NCBI GenBank assembly: GCA_020442095.1
Contig: JAGRKY010000456.1
Span: 1-9,030, forward strand
DNA from: Bauldia sp.
GTDB lineage: Bacteria > Pseudomonadota > Alphaproteobacteria > Rhizobiales > Kaistiaceae
Length of the DNA: 9,030 nt
Direction of reading: 5' to 3'
The notes beneath the pieces were generated by a model. That model was given only the letters and a program-made list of their open reading frames with translations. It ran no database searches and was not told where the DNA came from. Shown one piece after another: positions 1-5,583 of this stretch. The first letter of the stretch is position 1, and each line of letters begins with the position of its first letter. The position numbers and the translations under genes were made by a program.

Positions 1-89
1 CGTCCTACTACCAACGCATGACCATTGGCGGACTGCTGTTCGCCCTGGTGGTCACCGACGGCATGCTCATGCGCCTGCGGCCGCGCTGA
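1..89 (+). CDS. C-terminal end of a sugar ABC transporter permease (partial)
   Basis: The window opens inside a reading frame (codons from position 3) that gives 28 residues and stops at TGA 87-89. It includes a hydrophobic stretch GGLLFALVVTDGML followed by a basic tail RLRPR. This looks like the last membrane segment and cytoplasmic tail of an RbsC-type (BPD_transp_2 family) inner-membrane permease, where a short positively charged end after the last helix is common. The main support is context: an RbsB-type binding protein gene follows 65 bases downstream on the same strand, the usual order in ribose-type importers. With only 28 residues the family call is inference; another membrane protein is possible. 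Confidence 0.6.
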   Translation, partial: SYYQRMTIGGLLFALVVTDGMLMRLRPR

Positions 90-106
90 GGAAGGAGAGG
101 CCGTCG

Positions 107-122
107 GGCCGGCGAACCGGCC
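107..122 (+). promoter_or_regulatory. Intercistronic hairpin between permease and binding-protein genes
   Basis: GGCCGG, a CGAA loop and CCGGCC form a perfect 6-bp stem with a tetraloop, 17 bases after the permease stop. It ends 32 bases before the binding-protein start codon and well clear of that gene's ribosome site (GAGGAA, 141-146). No T-run follows, so it is not a classic terminator. Stem-loops at this place often mark RNA processing or 3'-end protection within transport operons. The role here is inference. Confidence 0.45.
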
Positions 123-154
123 AACAGAGTGGAACCGAAAGAGGAACGAAAACA

Positions 155-1102
155 ATGTTTGCTGTGACCAGACTTATGGGCGCCGCGGCCGTCGCGTCGG
201 GACTTCTCGCCGCTCCGGTCGCCGCCTCGGCGGCCGATATCGTCATCGGCCATTCCCAGCCGAATCTCGGCTGGCCCTACATCGCCGCCGTCACCAACGC
301 GCTCGAGGCCGCTGCCGCCAACACGGACGGCGTCGAGGTCGTGACGCTCAGCGCCGACGGCGATATCGCCAAGCAGAGCAGCGACATCGACTCGCTGGTC
401 AATCGCGGCGTCGACGTGCTGCTGGTGACCTCGCTCGACGGCAATGCCGTCATCCCGGCGCTGAAGAAGGCGCATGACGCCGGCATTCCGATCCTCGCCG
501 TCTCCAACGAGCCGGCCGAGCCCGGTCAGGCCCTGCTCGCCGGCTATTCCGGTCCGGACGACTACGTCCAGGGCGTGATCGCCGCTGAACTCCTCAACGA
601 CGCGCTCGGCGGCAAGGGCGGCATCGCGATCATCGAAGGCTCGCCCGGCCAGAGCACGACGCTGCTCCGCACCCAGGGCCTCAAGGATCGCCTCGCCGAG
701 CTCAAGTCGGGGATCACCATCCTCGGCGCCCAGACCGCCGACTGGAACCCGGTCAAGGCGAAGGACGTCGCCCAGGCCTTCCTGACCGCCTATGGCGACG
801 ACATGGTCGGCGTCTTCGCCCAGGACGACAATTCCGGCGCCGCGGCGGCGGAGGTGTTCAAGGCGGCCGGCCGCGGCGACATCAAGGTCGTCGGCACCGG
901 CGGCACCATCGACGGTCTCAAGGCGATCCGCGAGGGCCTGATGTACGGGACGATGGACCAGTCCCCGACCACCGACGCCCAGCAGGCGCTGAAATTCGCC
1001 ATCATGCTTGCCAATGGCGAGAGCCTGCCGGAAAAGCGCAACATCATCCCGATGCCGAAGATCACCGCCGAGAATGTCGGCGACTTCAAGGGTGAGTGGT
1101 AG
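155..1102 (+). CDS. Periplasmic sugar-binding protein of an RbsB-type ABC importer
   Basis: This 315-residue protein is the solute receptor of the importer whose permease ends just upstream. Residues 1-26 form a Sec signal peptide with a basic start, an Ala/Val/Leu-rich core and an ASA cleavage site, so the mature protein begins near ADIVIG and works in the periplasm. The rest fits the type I periplasmic-binding fold (Peripla_BP_4 family). An N-terminal lobe begins with IVIGHSQ. Hinge and ligand motifs follow: IEGSPGQSTTLLR (like G-x-x-x-S-x-x-R), VFAQDDNSGAAAAEVFK (the usual N-D-x-x-A-x-G-A region) and VVGTGGTIDGLKAIREG, then a Q-S-P near the end. The length is normal for the family. The ATG has GAGGAA eight bases upstream. 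The ligand cannot be read from sequence; the downstream ROK kinase and NagB suggest an amino sugar or an oligosaccharide that contains one. Sugar alcohols or other pentoses and hexoses remain possible. Confidence 0.9.
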   Translation: MFAVTRLMGAAAVASGLLAAPVAASAADIVIGHSQPNLGWPYIAAVTNALEAAAANTDGVEVVTLSADGDIAKQSSDIDSLVNRGVDVLLVTSLDGNAVIPALKKAHDAGIPILAVSNEPAEPGQALLAGYSGPDDYVQGVIAAELLNDALGGKGGIAIIEGSPGQSTTLLRTQGLKDRLAELKSGITILGAQTADWNPVKAKDVAQAFLTAYGDDMVGVFAQDDNSGAAAAEVFKAAGRGDIKVVGTGGTIDGLKAIREGLMYGTMDQSPTTDAQQALKFAIMLANGESLPEKRNIIPMPKITAENVGDFKGEW

Positions 1103-1120
1103 TCCTACCGCCTGAACCAG

Positions 1121-1148
1121 CACCGGCCGGGCGCGACCCCGGCCGGTG
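1121..1148 (+). promoter_or_regulatory. Long GC-rich hairpin after the binding-protein gene
   Basis: CACCGGCCGGG (1121-1131) and CCCGGCCGGTG (1138-1148) are exact reverse complements and enclose a 6-base loop, CGCGAC. The 11-bp, all but pure G+C stem starts 18 bases after the stop codon of the binding-protein gene and ends 42 bases before the preferred start of the next gene. There is no T-run, so partial termination is less likely than protection of the upstream mRNA 3' end. In binding-protein operons such stems are known to raise the receptor level over downstream enzymes (the malE-malF REP case in E. coli). The effect here is inference. Confidence 0.65.
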
Positions 1149-1190
1149 TCCACCGCATCGACGCCTGTCAGAGAGAGGCCGCGCCGACCC

Positions 1191-2330
1191 ATGCTCGATC
1201 CTCGAGTCGGAATGAAGATCTACGACAACATCTGGTACACCCGCTTCCGGCTGGAGCCGGAGGAGGCCGCCGACATCCTTGCCGGCATGGGCGTCACCTA
1301 TGTCATGGCGCAGAGCCGTCTCCTGCCGATGCAGGACACCGCCATCGAGAGCGAGATTCCGCCGGAGGAAGCCGAGCGCTTCGAGACCCTCGACGACCGC
1401 GCCTTCCGCGACGCGCTGCGCGCACGCGGCATCAGCTATTTCGCCTCGCTGAATATCGGCTTCGATCCGAATTTCATCGCCGGTCATCCCGACCTGCTGC
1501 CGACCGACCAGTTCGGCGATATCGAGGGGAAGACCGACTGGTACATCGCCCTGCCGCCGGACCGTAAGGCCAATATCGACCACAAGATCGGCATGCTGGA
1601 GCCGGCGGTCCGCGCCCTCGAGCCGGACGGCGTCCATCTCGGCTTCATCCGCTGGCCGGGCCTCTGGGAGATCTGGCTGCCCGACGTCGATCGCGCGACG
1701 ATGCCCGACTATTGCTACGGCAGGGAGACGCTCAGCCGCTTCTGCACCGACACCGGAATCGATCTGCCGGTCAACGACGCCGTCGCCGCGGCCGGGATCA
1801 TCGCCGAAAAGCACCGGCCGGCGTGGCGCGACTGGAAATGCGACGTGACGGTCGCGGCGGTCGCCCGCATCCGCGCCGCGGTCTCGGCGATCAAGCCCGA
1901 CATCAGAATCGCCATCAATACGCTGCCCTTCTTCCTCGAGGATTTCGGCAACGCGGTCGAGGAGGTCTTCGGCCAGAGCGTGACGCGGCTGGAGCCGGTG
2001 TCGGACGTCTTCGAGGTCATGTCCTATCACCAGATCCTCAGGCGCGACGCCGCCTGGCCGGGCGCCGTCGGCGCGGACATCAAGCGCCGCGCGAATGGCG
2101 CGACCACGGTCTGCACCGTCCAGGGCAGCGCGCTCTATCTCGACGGCATGCATGCCGGGCGCGGCCGCGCCGAGGAGATCACCACCGACGAATTCATCCG
2201 CTCGGTCGACGGCGTGGAGGCGAGCGATGTCGACGGGCTGTGCGTCTTCACCTTCACTGATTTCCTCAACATGCGGGGGACGAGCGACGGCGAGCGCCGG
2301 ATCGATCGCCTCAAGGCATTCCGCCGCTAG
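1191..2330 (+). CDS. Cytoplasmic GHL10/DUF187-like TIM-barrel protein, putative glycoside hydrolase
   Basis: The protein has 379 residues from ATG 1191, which has AGAGAGG about 12 bases upstream. A GTG at 1146 would add 15 residues but lies in the arm of the 1121-1148 hairpin without a ribosome site; ATG 1212 is also possible. I do not recognise a named enzyme. The pattern resembles glycoside-hydrolase-like TIM barrels of the GHL10/DUF187 type. An early helix-strand unit (EEAADILAGMGVTYVMAQ) comes first, then GISYFASLNIGF followed by GHPDLLPTDQFGD (compare the strand and hPd...G pattern of that group). Next come DGVHLGFIRWPG with a nearby Trp-Glu (compare vDGIhfDyiRyP), W-x-DVTVAAVARIRAAVSAIKPDIRIAIN, DVFEVMSYH, and a last strand GLCVFTFTDF. 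The group's acidic residue after DGVHL is Gly here, so the catalytic residues are uncertain. No signal peptide or membrane segment is present, so it should act in the cytoplasm on imported substrate. ROK kinase and NagB genes follow directly. Isomerase or lyase activity cannot be excluded. Confidence 0.6.
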   Translation: MLDPRVGMKIYDNIWYTRFRLEPEEAADILAGMGVTYVMAQSRLLPMQDTAIESEIPPEEAERFETLDDRAFRDALRARGISYFASLNIGFDPNFIAGHPDLLPTDQFGDIEGKTDWYIALPPDRKANIDHKIGMLEPAVRALEPDGVHLGFIRWPGLWEIWLPDVDRATMPDYCYGRETLSRFCTDTGIDLPVNDAVAAAGIIAEKHRPAWRDWKCDVTVAAVARIRAAVSAIKPDIRIAINTLPFFLEDFGNAVEEVFGQSVTRLEPVSDVFEVMSYHQILRRDAAWPGAVGADIKRRANGATTVCTVQGSALYLDGMHAGRGRAEEITTDEFIRSVDGVEASDVDGLCVFTFTDFLNMRGTSDGERRIDRLKAFRR

Positions 2331-2340
2331 GAACCCCGCC

Positions 2341-3201
2341 TTGTATTTCGGCCTCGATATCGGCGGGACGACGCTGAAGGCGGTGACGGTCGACGACGCC
2401 GGCACGGTCATCGCCCGCGAGACGCTGCCGGCCGGCGGGCGGATTTCGCGCGAGTCGCTGTTCGCCATCGCGCGGGACGCCGTCGCCACCGTCGGCCGGG
2501 GAGAGCCGCCGGACCACGTCGGGCTCGCCTTCGGCGGCCTGATCCAGCCCGACGGCACGATGCGGATCGACAGCACCAACCTCCCCAACCTCGCCGACCT
2601 GCCGTTGGTCGAAGCCTTTGGCGAGGCGCTCGGCGCCCCCTGCCGCGTCGAGCATGACGGGCGCTCCGCCATGCGGGGCGAGGCCTGGACCGGGGCGGCC
2701 CGGAATGTCCGCAACGCCATGACCCTGACCCTCGGCACCGGCATCGGCGCCGGGCTGCTCCTCGACGGCCGCATCCTCGCCGGAGCCCATGGCGGCGCCG
2801 GCGAGATCGGCGTCTGGCGCCTGGTCGCCCCACCCGGAAGCGGAAGCTGGCCGACCTTCGAGGATGTCGCGGCACCGGCGAGCCTGGCGCGGCGGGCCGG
2901 GCGCGACTTCGGCGAGATGTTCGCCGCCTGGCAGGCCGGCGACGATAACGGATCGCTCGACGATGTCTTCCGGCTGACCGGCCAGGCGATCGCCAATGCC
3001 CATCTCCTCCTCGACCTCGAGATGGTAGTCGTGATCGGCGGCGTCACCGCGCTCGGAGAACCACTCCGCACGGCGATCGAGACCGCCTGGCTCGCCGCCT
3101 GCCCACCCGATTTCCGGCGCGACCTGACGATCCGGCTCGGCACCCTCGGCGCCTATGCCGGGGCGATCGGCGCCGCCTCCCTGTGGCGAGAAGAGACCTG
3201 A
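2341..3201 (+). CDS. ROK-family sugar kinase without the zinc motif, probable amino-sugar kinase
   Basis: The start is TTG 2341, ten bases after the upstream stop, with AGGAA (2329-2333) seven bases before it; the AGGAA overlaps that stop codon, so translation of the two genes is probably coupled. The 286-residue product shows the ROK/actin-like ATPase plan. DIGGTTLKA at residues 6-14 is the phosphate-1 loop, HDGRSAMRGE at 105-114 corresponds to the family N-D-a-n-a-a-l-g-E with D106 the likely catalytic base, LGTGIGAG at 131-138 is the second phosphate loop, and VVIGGVTALGE at 230-240 is the adenosine region. Most ROK proteins then have E-x-G-H and a C-x-C-G-x-x-G-C zinc site. Here the first reads GEIGVW and the only cysteines are C101 and C254, so the zinc site is absent. 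There is no N-terminal DNA-binding domain, so it is a kinase rather than a NagC-type repressor. The neighbouring deaminase suggests glucosamine, N-acetylglucosamine or N-acetylmannosamine as substrate; glucose or fructose remain possible. Confidence 0.85.
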   Translation: MYFGLDIGGTTLKAVTVDDAGTVIARETLPAGGRISRESLFAIARDAVATVGRGEPPDHVGLAFGGLIQPDGTMRIDSTNLPNLADLPLVEAFGEALGAPCRVEHDGRSAMRGEAWTGAARNVRNAMTLTLGTGIGAGLLLDGRILAGAHGGAGEIGVWRLVAPPGSGSWPTFEDVAAPASLARRAGRDFGEMFAAWQAGDDNGSLDDVFRLTGQAIANAHLLLDLEMVVVIGGVTALGEPLRTAIETAWLAACPPDFRRDLTIRLGTLGAYAGAIGAASLWREET

Positions 3202-3203
3202 CC

Positions 3204-3923
3204 ATGAAGATCCTTGAAGCGACCGACTATGACGATCTCAGCCACAAGGCCGCCGACATCGTCATCGACCAGGTCCGGGCAAAGCCCACGACGCTCCTCG
3301 TCCTGCCGACCGGGAACACGCCGCTCGGCCTGTTCCGCGAGCTGGTCCGGGCGGCGAAATCCGGCGCCGCCGATTTCACCGCGGTGCGCTTCGTCACCCT
3401 CGACGAATATGCCGGGCTCGCCGCCGACGACCGCCGGCGCCTGCTCTCCTGGCTCAGGCAGGCGCTTCTCGATCCGATCGGCGTTGGCGACGACGCGGTG
3501 CTCGCCTTCGATCCGAAGGCCGACCCGGCCGCCGAGGCCGGGCGCATCGAAGCCGGCATCGCCGCGCGCGGTGGCATCGACCTTGCCGTCGTCGGCCTCG
3601 GGCCCAACGGCCACCTCGGCTTCAACGAACCCGGCAGCGCCTTCGACAGCCGCACGCGCCAGGTGTCGCTCACAGCGGAATCGATCCGCTCCAACGCCGC
3701 CTATTGGGGCAGCGAGGCCGACGTCCCGACGACCGCCTTCACCCTCGGCCTCGGCACGCTCGCGGAGAGCGCCCGGCTCGTCCTCATCGCCAGCGGCGCG
3801 GCGAAGGCGGGAATCCTGTCCCGGATGACCGGCGGCGACATCTCGCCGGAGGTGCCGGCGACCCTGCTCCGGCGGCACCCCGACAGCCTGATCATCGCCG
3901 ATCGCGACGCGCTCGGCCGCTGA
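3204..3923 (+). CDS. nagB: Glucosamine-6-phosphate deaminase
   Basis: NagB converts glucosamine 6-phosphate to fructose 6-phosphate and ammonia in the cytoplasm, the last step from amino sugar to glycolysis. The 239-residue product has the family marks in order: LPTGNTP at 34-40 (phosphate-binding loop), TLDEY at 65-69 with D67 and E68 matching the catalytic region of E. coli NagB, GLGPNGHLGFNEP at 131-143 with H137 and E142 at the catalytic positions, SRTR at 149-152, and a lysine in GAAKAG (K201). The E. coli enzyme has Asp before Gly-His; here it is Asn, as I recall in Bacillus-type enzymes, and the length is close to that shorter type rather than the 266 residues of E. coli. ATG 3204 lies two bases after the kinase stop and has GAAGAG about seven bases upstream; a GTG at 3183 would overlap the kinase. 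A related sugar-phosphate isomerase/deaminase is the main alternative. Confidence 0.88.
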   Translation: MKILEATDYDDLSHKAADIVIDQVRAKPTTLLVLPTGNTPLGLFRELVRAAKSGAADFTAVRFVTLDEYAGLAADDRRRLLSWLRQALLDPIGVGDDAVLAFDPKADPAAEAGRIEAGIAARGGIDLAVVGLGPNGHLGFNEPGSAFDSRTRQVSLTAESIRSNAAYWGSEADVPTTAFTLGLGTLAESARLVLIASGAAKAGILSRMTGGDISPEVPATLLRRHPDSLIIADRDALGR

Positions 3924-4217
3924 CCGGACACGGCAAAGGACCGGGTTCTCCTGGAGAAAAGAGCGTTTGTCAGGTTGCTCCACCATCTTCGCCACGATTT
4001 CGTGACTTGACCGGGTCTACGCAAGCTGGGAAACGGGATTCGGGAAAAACGGCTGAAACCTGCGCAAATCGGATATCGCGGCCGAACGTTTTCCGAGCAT
4101 ATGTCCGTTGACTCACCGGGTCGCCGGGGGGCATGGAAACAGTATTGTTGCTGTCGGACCGGGTCGGACCCGGGGGGCGCGCCGACAGCGAATGACAGGT
4201 GAAGTGAGGATCATCAA
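3924..4217 (+). other. Non-coding stretch between nagB and the L,D-transpeptidase gene
   Basis: These 294 bases hold no convincing gene. The middle (about 3955-4110) is less GC-rich than the flanking genes, which fits a promoter region for the next gene. TTGACT at 4108-4113 is a good -35 hexamer, but the sequence 17 bases on (GCATGG, 4131-4136) is a poor -10, so no promoter is called with confidence. TTGACC at 4007-4012 likewise lacks a -10. A small inverted repeat TTCTC/GAGAA (3946-3958) after nagB is too short and lacks a T-run. The distance indicates that nagB is the last gene of its operon. Confidence 0.5.
4150..4189 (+). promoter_or_regulatory. Nested inverted repeats in the leader of the L,D-transpeptidase gene
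   Basis: GCTGTCGG (4150-4157) pairs with CCGACAGC (4182-4189). Inside it, CCGGGT (4159-4164) pairs with ACCCGG (4168-4173) around a CGG loop. The two stems could stack into one structured leader. The outer stem ends 14 bases before the ribosome site GAGGA (4206-4210). No T-run follows, so translation control, mRNA stability or a protein-binding site are likelier than termination. It matches no riboswitch class I know. Confidence 0.45.
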
Positions 4218-4853
4218 TTGAAGGTCAAGTCCGGAAGAATCTCGGCCTTGGCGGCGGCTGGCCTGGCCGCCGCAGTCATGGTCGTCTCGGTCGCGCCCTC
4301 CGACGCCGGCCTGTTCAGCAAGAAGCCGCCGCCGGTGACTTTCACCGACGACGAGTTCAACAATCTTCCGCCGCTGAAGGGCGAGAACCAGCTGGCGCCG
4401 AACCTGCGCCGCACGCCGGTCTTCTACCGCTCCTCCTATCCGGCGGGCACCATCATCGTCGACAACTCCGAGCGCTACCTCTACCTGCTCGTCGGCCAGG
4501 GTCGGGCGCTGCGCTACGGCGTCGCCGTCGGTCGCGAGGGCTTCGAGTGGGAAGGCTCGATGAAGGTGAGCAAGAAGGTCGAGTGGCCGGACTGGCGTCC
4601 GCCAAAGGACATGATCGCCCGCGCCAAGGCCGAGGGAAAGACCCTGCCGGCCGTGGTCAAGGGCGGCCCCGGCAATCCGCTCGGCGCCCGCGCTCTCTAT
4701 CTCGGCTATTCCGAGTACCGGATCCACGGCACCAATGCGCCGAAGTCGATCGGCAAATACGCTTCGTCCGGCTGCATCCGCATGCTGAACGAGCACATCA
4801 TCGACGTCTACAGCAAGACGCCGGTCGGCACCAAGGTCGTCGTCATCGAATAG
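4218..4853 (+). CDS. Exported L,D-transpeptidase, YkuD/ErfK family
   Basis: The product forms or edits 3-3 cross-links in peptidoglycan, or attaches proteins to it, in the periplasm, using a catalytic cysteine. The start is TTG 4218; GTGAGGA lies seven bases before it and no better start follows before the signal sequence. Residues 1-30 are a signal peptide: a basic MKVKSGR, an Ala/Val-rich core and a cleavage site after SDA. Residues from about 76 form the YkuD domain, beginning at GTIIVDNSERYLYLL. The catalytic block has H170-G-T-N and, 16 residues on, S-S-G-C186-I-R188-M, the family signature H-x(n)-S-x-G-C-x-R. The 211-residue length is normal for small alphaproteobacterial members. There is no LysM or other wall-binding domain. 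It stands alone; both flanks are long non-coding stretches, so it is probably transcribed from its own promoter. Which cross-link it makes cannot be read from sequence. Confidence 0.92.
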   Translation: MKVKSGRISALAAAGLAAAVMVVSVAPSDAGLFSKKPPPVTFTDDEFNNLPPLKGENQLAPNLRRTPVFYRSSYPAGTIIVDNSERYLYLLVGQGRALRYGVAVGREGFEWEGSMKVSKKVEWPDWRPPKDMIARAKAEGKTLPAVVKGGPGNPLGARALYLGYSEYRIHGTNAPKSIGKYASSGCIRMLNEHIIDVYSKTPVGTKVVVIE

Positions 4854-4860
4854 CGACGCG

Positions 4861-4886
4861 AGGGAGGACGGGTCGCCGCCCTCCCT
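4861..4886 (+). terminator. Possible terminator hairpin after the L,D-transpeptidase gene
   Basis: AGGGAGG (4861-4867) pairs exactly with CCTCCCT (4880-4886) across a 12-base loop, eight bases after the stop codon. The position fits a terminator, but the following bases (GTCCGCC) are not a T-run, so the evidence is only the stem and its place between convergent genes. Confidence 0.4.
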
Positions 4887-4998
4887 GTCCGCCTGCCTTC
4901 CCGACGCATCAGGCTCTGGTCGAGCTCTTCGCGCACGGCATGGGTCGCCTGCCTTTATAGGGGGGAGTCTGTGTGAGCCGGACGGGCTGACCGGCCTG

Positions 4999-5026
4999 GT
5001 CTGCCGGACGCGAACGCGTCTCAGAC
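4999..5026 (-). terminator. Possible terminator hairpin at the end of the Sel1-like gene
   Basis: GACGC (5007-5011), loop GAAC and GCGTC (5016-5020) form a tight stem, extended by GTCTG (4999-5003) with CAGAC (5022-5026) across a small internal loop. The right arm overlaps the minus-strand stop codon at 5021-5023. No T-run follows on either strand. A second stem, CCGGC/GCCGG at 4991-5007, would compete with it. Confidence 0.35.
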
Positions 5027-5338
5027 GATGGCGTCGGTGGGCACGCCCGCGCGGCGCTCCGGGGACATGGATTCGACCTCGACCACGACGGATGCAGAGC
5101 GGAAGGCGAAGACGCGCCGGCGCGATTCATAGACCTGTTCGGCGGTCATCTCGCGGACGAGCTCCTTCTCGTGGATGCTCGCGTAGGGATTGTTGAAGTC
5201 GGCGGCGAGAAGCAGCCATTTATACGCCTCGACGACGTCGCCCACCTTCCAGTGATGGAGGCCCAGCGTCAGCATGCCTTCCTCGCTCGGCACGCCATGG
5301 GCGAGCGATTCCATCAAGCGCGTGACGTCGTCCGACAT
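5021..5338 (-). CDS. Small hypothetical protein with a Sel1/TPR-like helical hairpin
   Basis: This is a 105-residue soluble protein of unknown function. The start ATG (5336-5338) has GGAAGG six bases upstream on the minus strand, a strong ribosome site that supports a real gene. Residues about 20-50 (EEGMLTLGLHHWKVGDVVEAYKW then LLLAADFNN) resemble a Sel1-type repeat, where a short helix ending in G is followed by A-x-x-W-x-x-x-A-A; only one repeat is visible. Residues 55-80 are a charged helix (EKELVREMTAEQVYESRRR), and the C-terminus is polar. There is no signal peptide, membrane segment or cysteine. One Sel1/TPR-like unit suggests protein binding, but that is inference. It is a single-gene unit with its own regulatory region at 5386-5449. 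Confidence 0.75.
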   Translation of the reverse strand: MSDDVTRLMESLAHGVPSEEGMLTLGLHHWKVGDVVEAYKWLLLAADFNNPYASIHEKELVREMTAEQVYESRRRVFAFRSASVVVEVESMSPERRAGVPTDAIV

Positions 5339-5385
5339 ATACTTCCTTCCCAGTTCCCGGCACGAGCGATATCGCGCCGTTCCCG

Positions 5386-5420
5386 TCGGAGAGTTTGATC
5401 AAAATTCATTCAAACTCCGA
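5386..5420. promoter_or_regulatory. Inverted repeat over the predicted transcription start, operator-like
   Basis: GAGTTTGA (5391-5398) and TCAAACTC (5410-5417) are perfect inverted repeats with an 11-base spacer. Allowing two extra bases in the left arm, the match grows to TCGGA-GA-GTTTGA against TCAAACTCCGA (5386-5420). The left arm also contains the palindrome TTTGATCAAA (5394-5403). The element lies just downstream of, and partly over, the proposed -10 of the minus-strand gene at 5021-5338, which is where a repressor would bind. It could also be a leader hairpin. No regulator is encoded nearby. Confidence 0.5.
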
Positions 5421-5448
5421 TTAAAATGTTGGGTTAACAGGGACTTAA
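5420..5448 (-). promoter_or_regulatory. Probable promoter of the Sel1-like gene
   Basis: On the minus strand TTAAGT (5443-5448) and TTTAAT (5420-5425) are 17 bases apart. The -10 matches TATAAT at five of six bases, the -35 at three of six. The region is AT-rich within GC-rich surroundings. The predicted start near 5413 gives a leader of about 75 bases. The weak -35 overlaps the CtrA-type box, as expected if an activator replaces it. Confidence 0.5.
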
Positions 5449-5449
5449 C
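5434..5449. promoter_or_regulatory. CtrA-type binding site TTAAC-N6-TTAAC
   Basis: TTAAC (5434-5438), six bases, TTAAC (5445-5449) is an exact match to the TTAA-N7-TTAAC box recognised by the alphaproteobacterial cell-cycle regulator CtrA. A further TTAA lies at 5421-5424. The box overlaps the -35 of the minus-strand promoter. Such AT-rich words are rare by chance at this GC content. CtrA control of this gene is inference from the motif and position. Confidence 0.5.
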
Positions 5450-5583
5450 GGAAGGCGCCCGCGCGCCGGAGACAGGGGTATCCCGGTGTTTCCGATACGA
5501 CGAGCCTGCCGTCGGACGAAGGGTATTGCCATGAATTATCGAGCGCGCGGGCCATCGCTTGCCGAAACCGGGCCCGCGCCGGG

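Noticed and set aside
131..154. GGAACC as the -35 of an EcfG-type stress promoter before the binding-protein gene
   Set aside because: No CGTT -10 lies 16-18 bases downstream, and the position falls on the ribosome site and start codon.
1146..1190. GTG 1146 as the start of the TIM-barrel protein
   Set aside because: It lies in the 3' arm of a strong hairpin, has no ribosome site, and the added residues are unlike a protein N-terminus; ATG 1191 has AGAGAGG upstream.
8..1192. 394-codon minus-strand frame opposite the binding-protein gene
   Set aside because: It mirrors the codon pattern of the binding-protein gene, shows no family motif and has no supporting context.
1086..3143. 685-codon minus-strand open frame opposite the TIM-barrel and kinase genes
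   Set aside because: It is antisense to two well-supported genes, its product is a low-complexity Arg/Ala/Pro/Asp mix without motifs, and long antisense frames are expected at this GC content.
3540..3640. Asn instead of Asp before Gly-His in NagB as a sign of an inactive enzyme
   Set aside because: As I recall, active Bacillus-type deaminases also have Asn here, and the other catalytic positions (D67, H137, E142) are kept.
3946..3958. TTCTC/GAGAA hairpin after nagB as a terminator
   Set aside because: The stem is only 5 bp, partly A-T, and no T-run follows.
4108..4136. TTGACT as the -35 of an L,D-transpeptidase promoter
   Set aside because: The hexamer at 17 bases spacing (GCATGG) is a poor -10 and 16-19 base spacings are no better.
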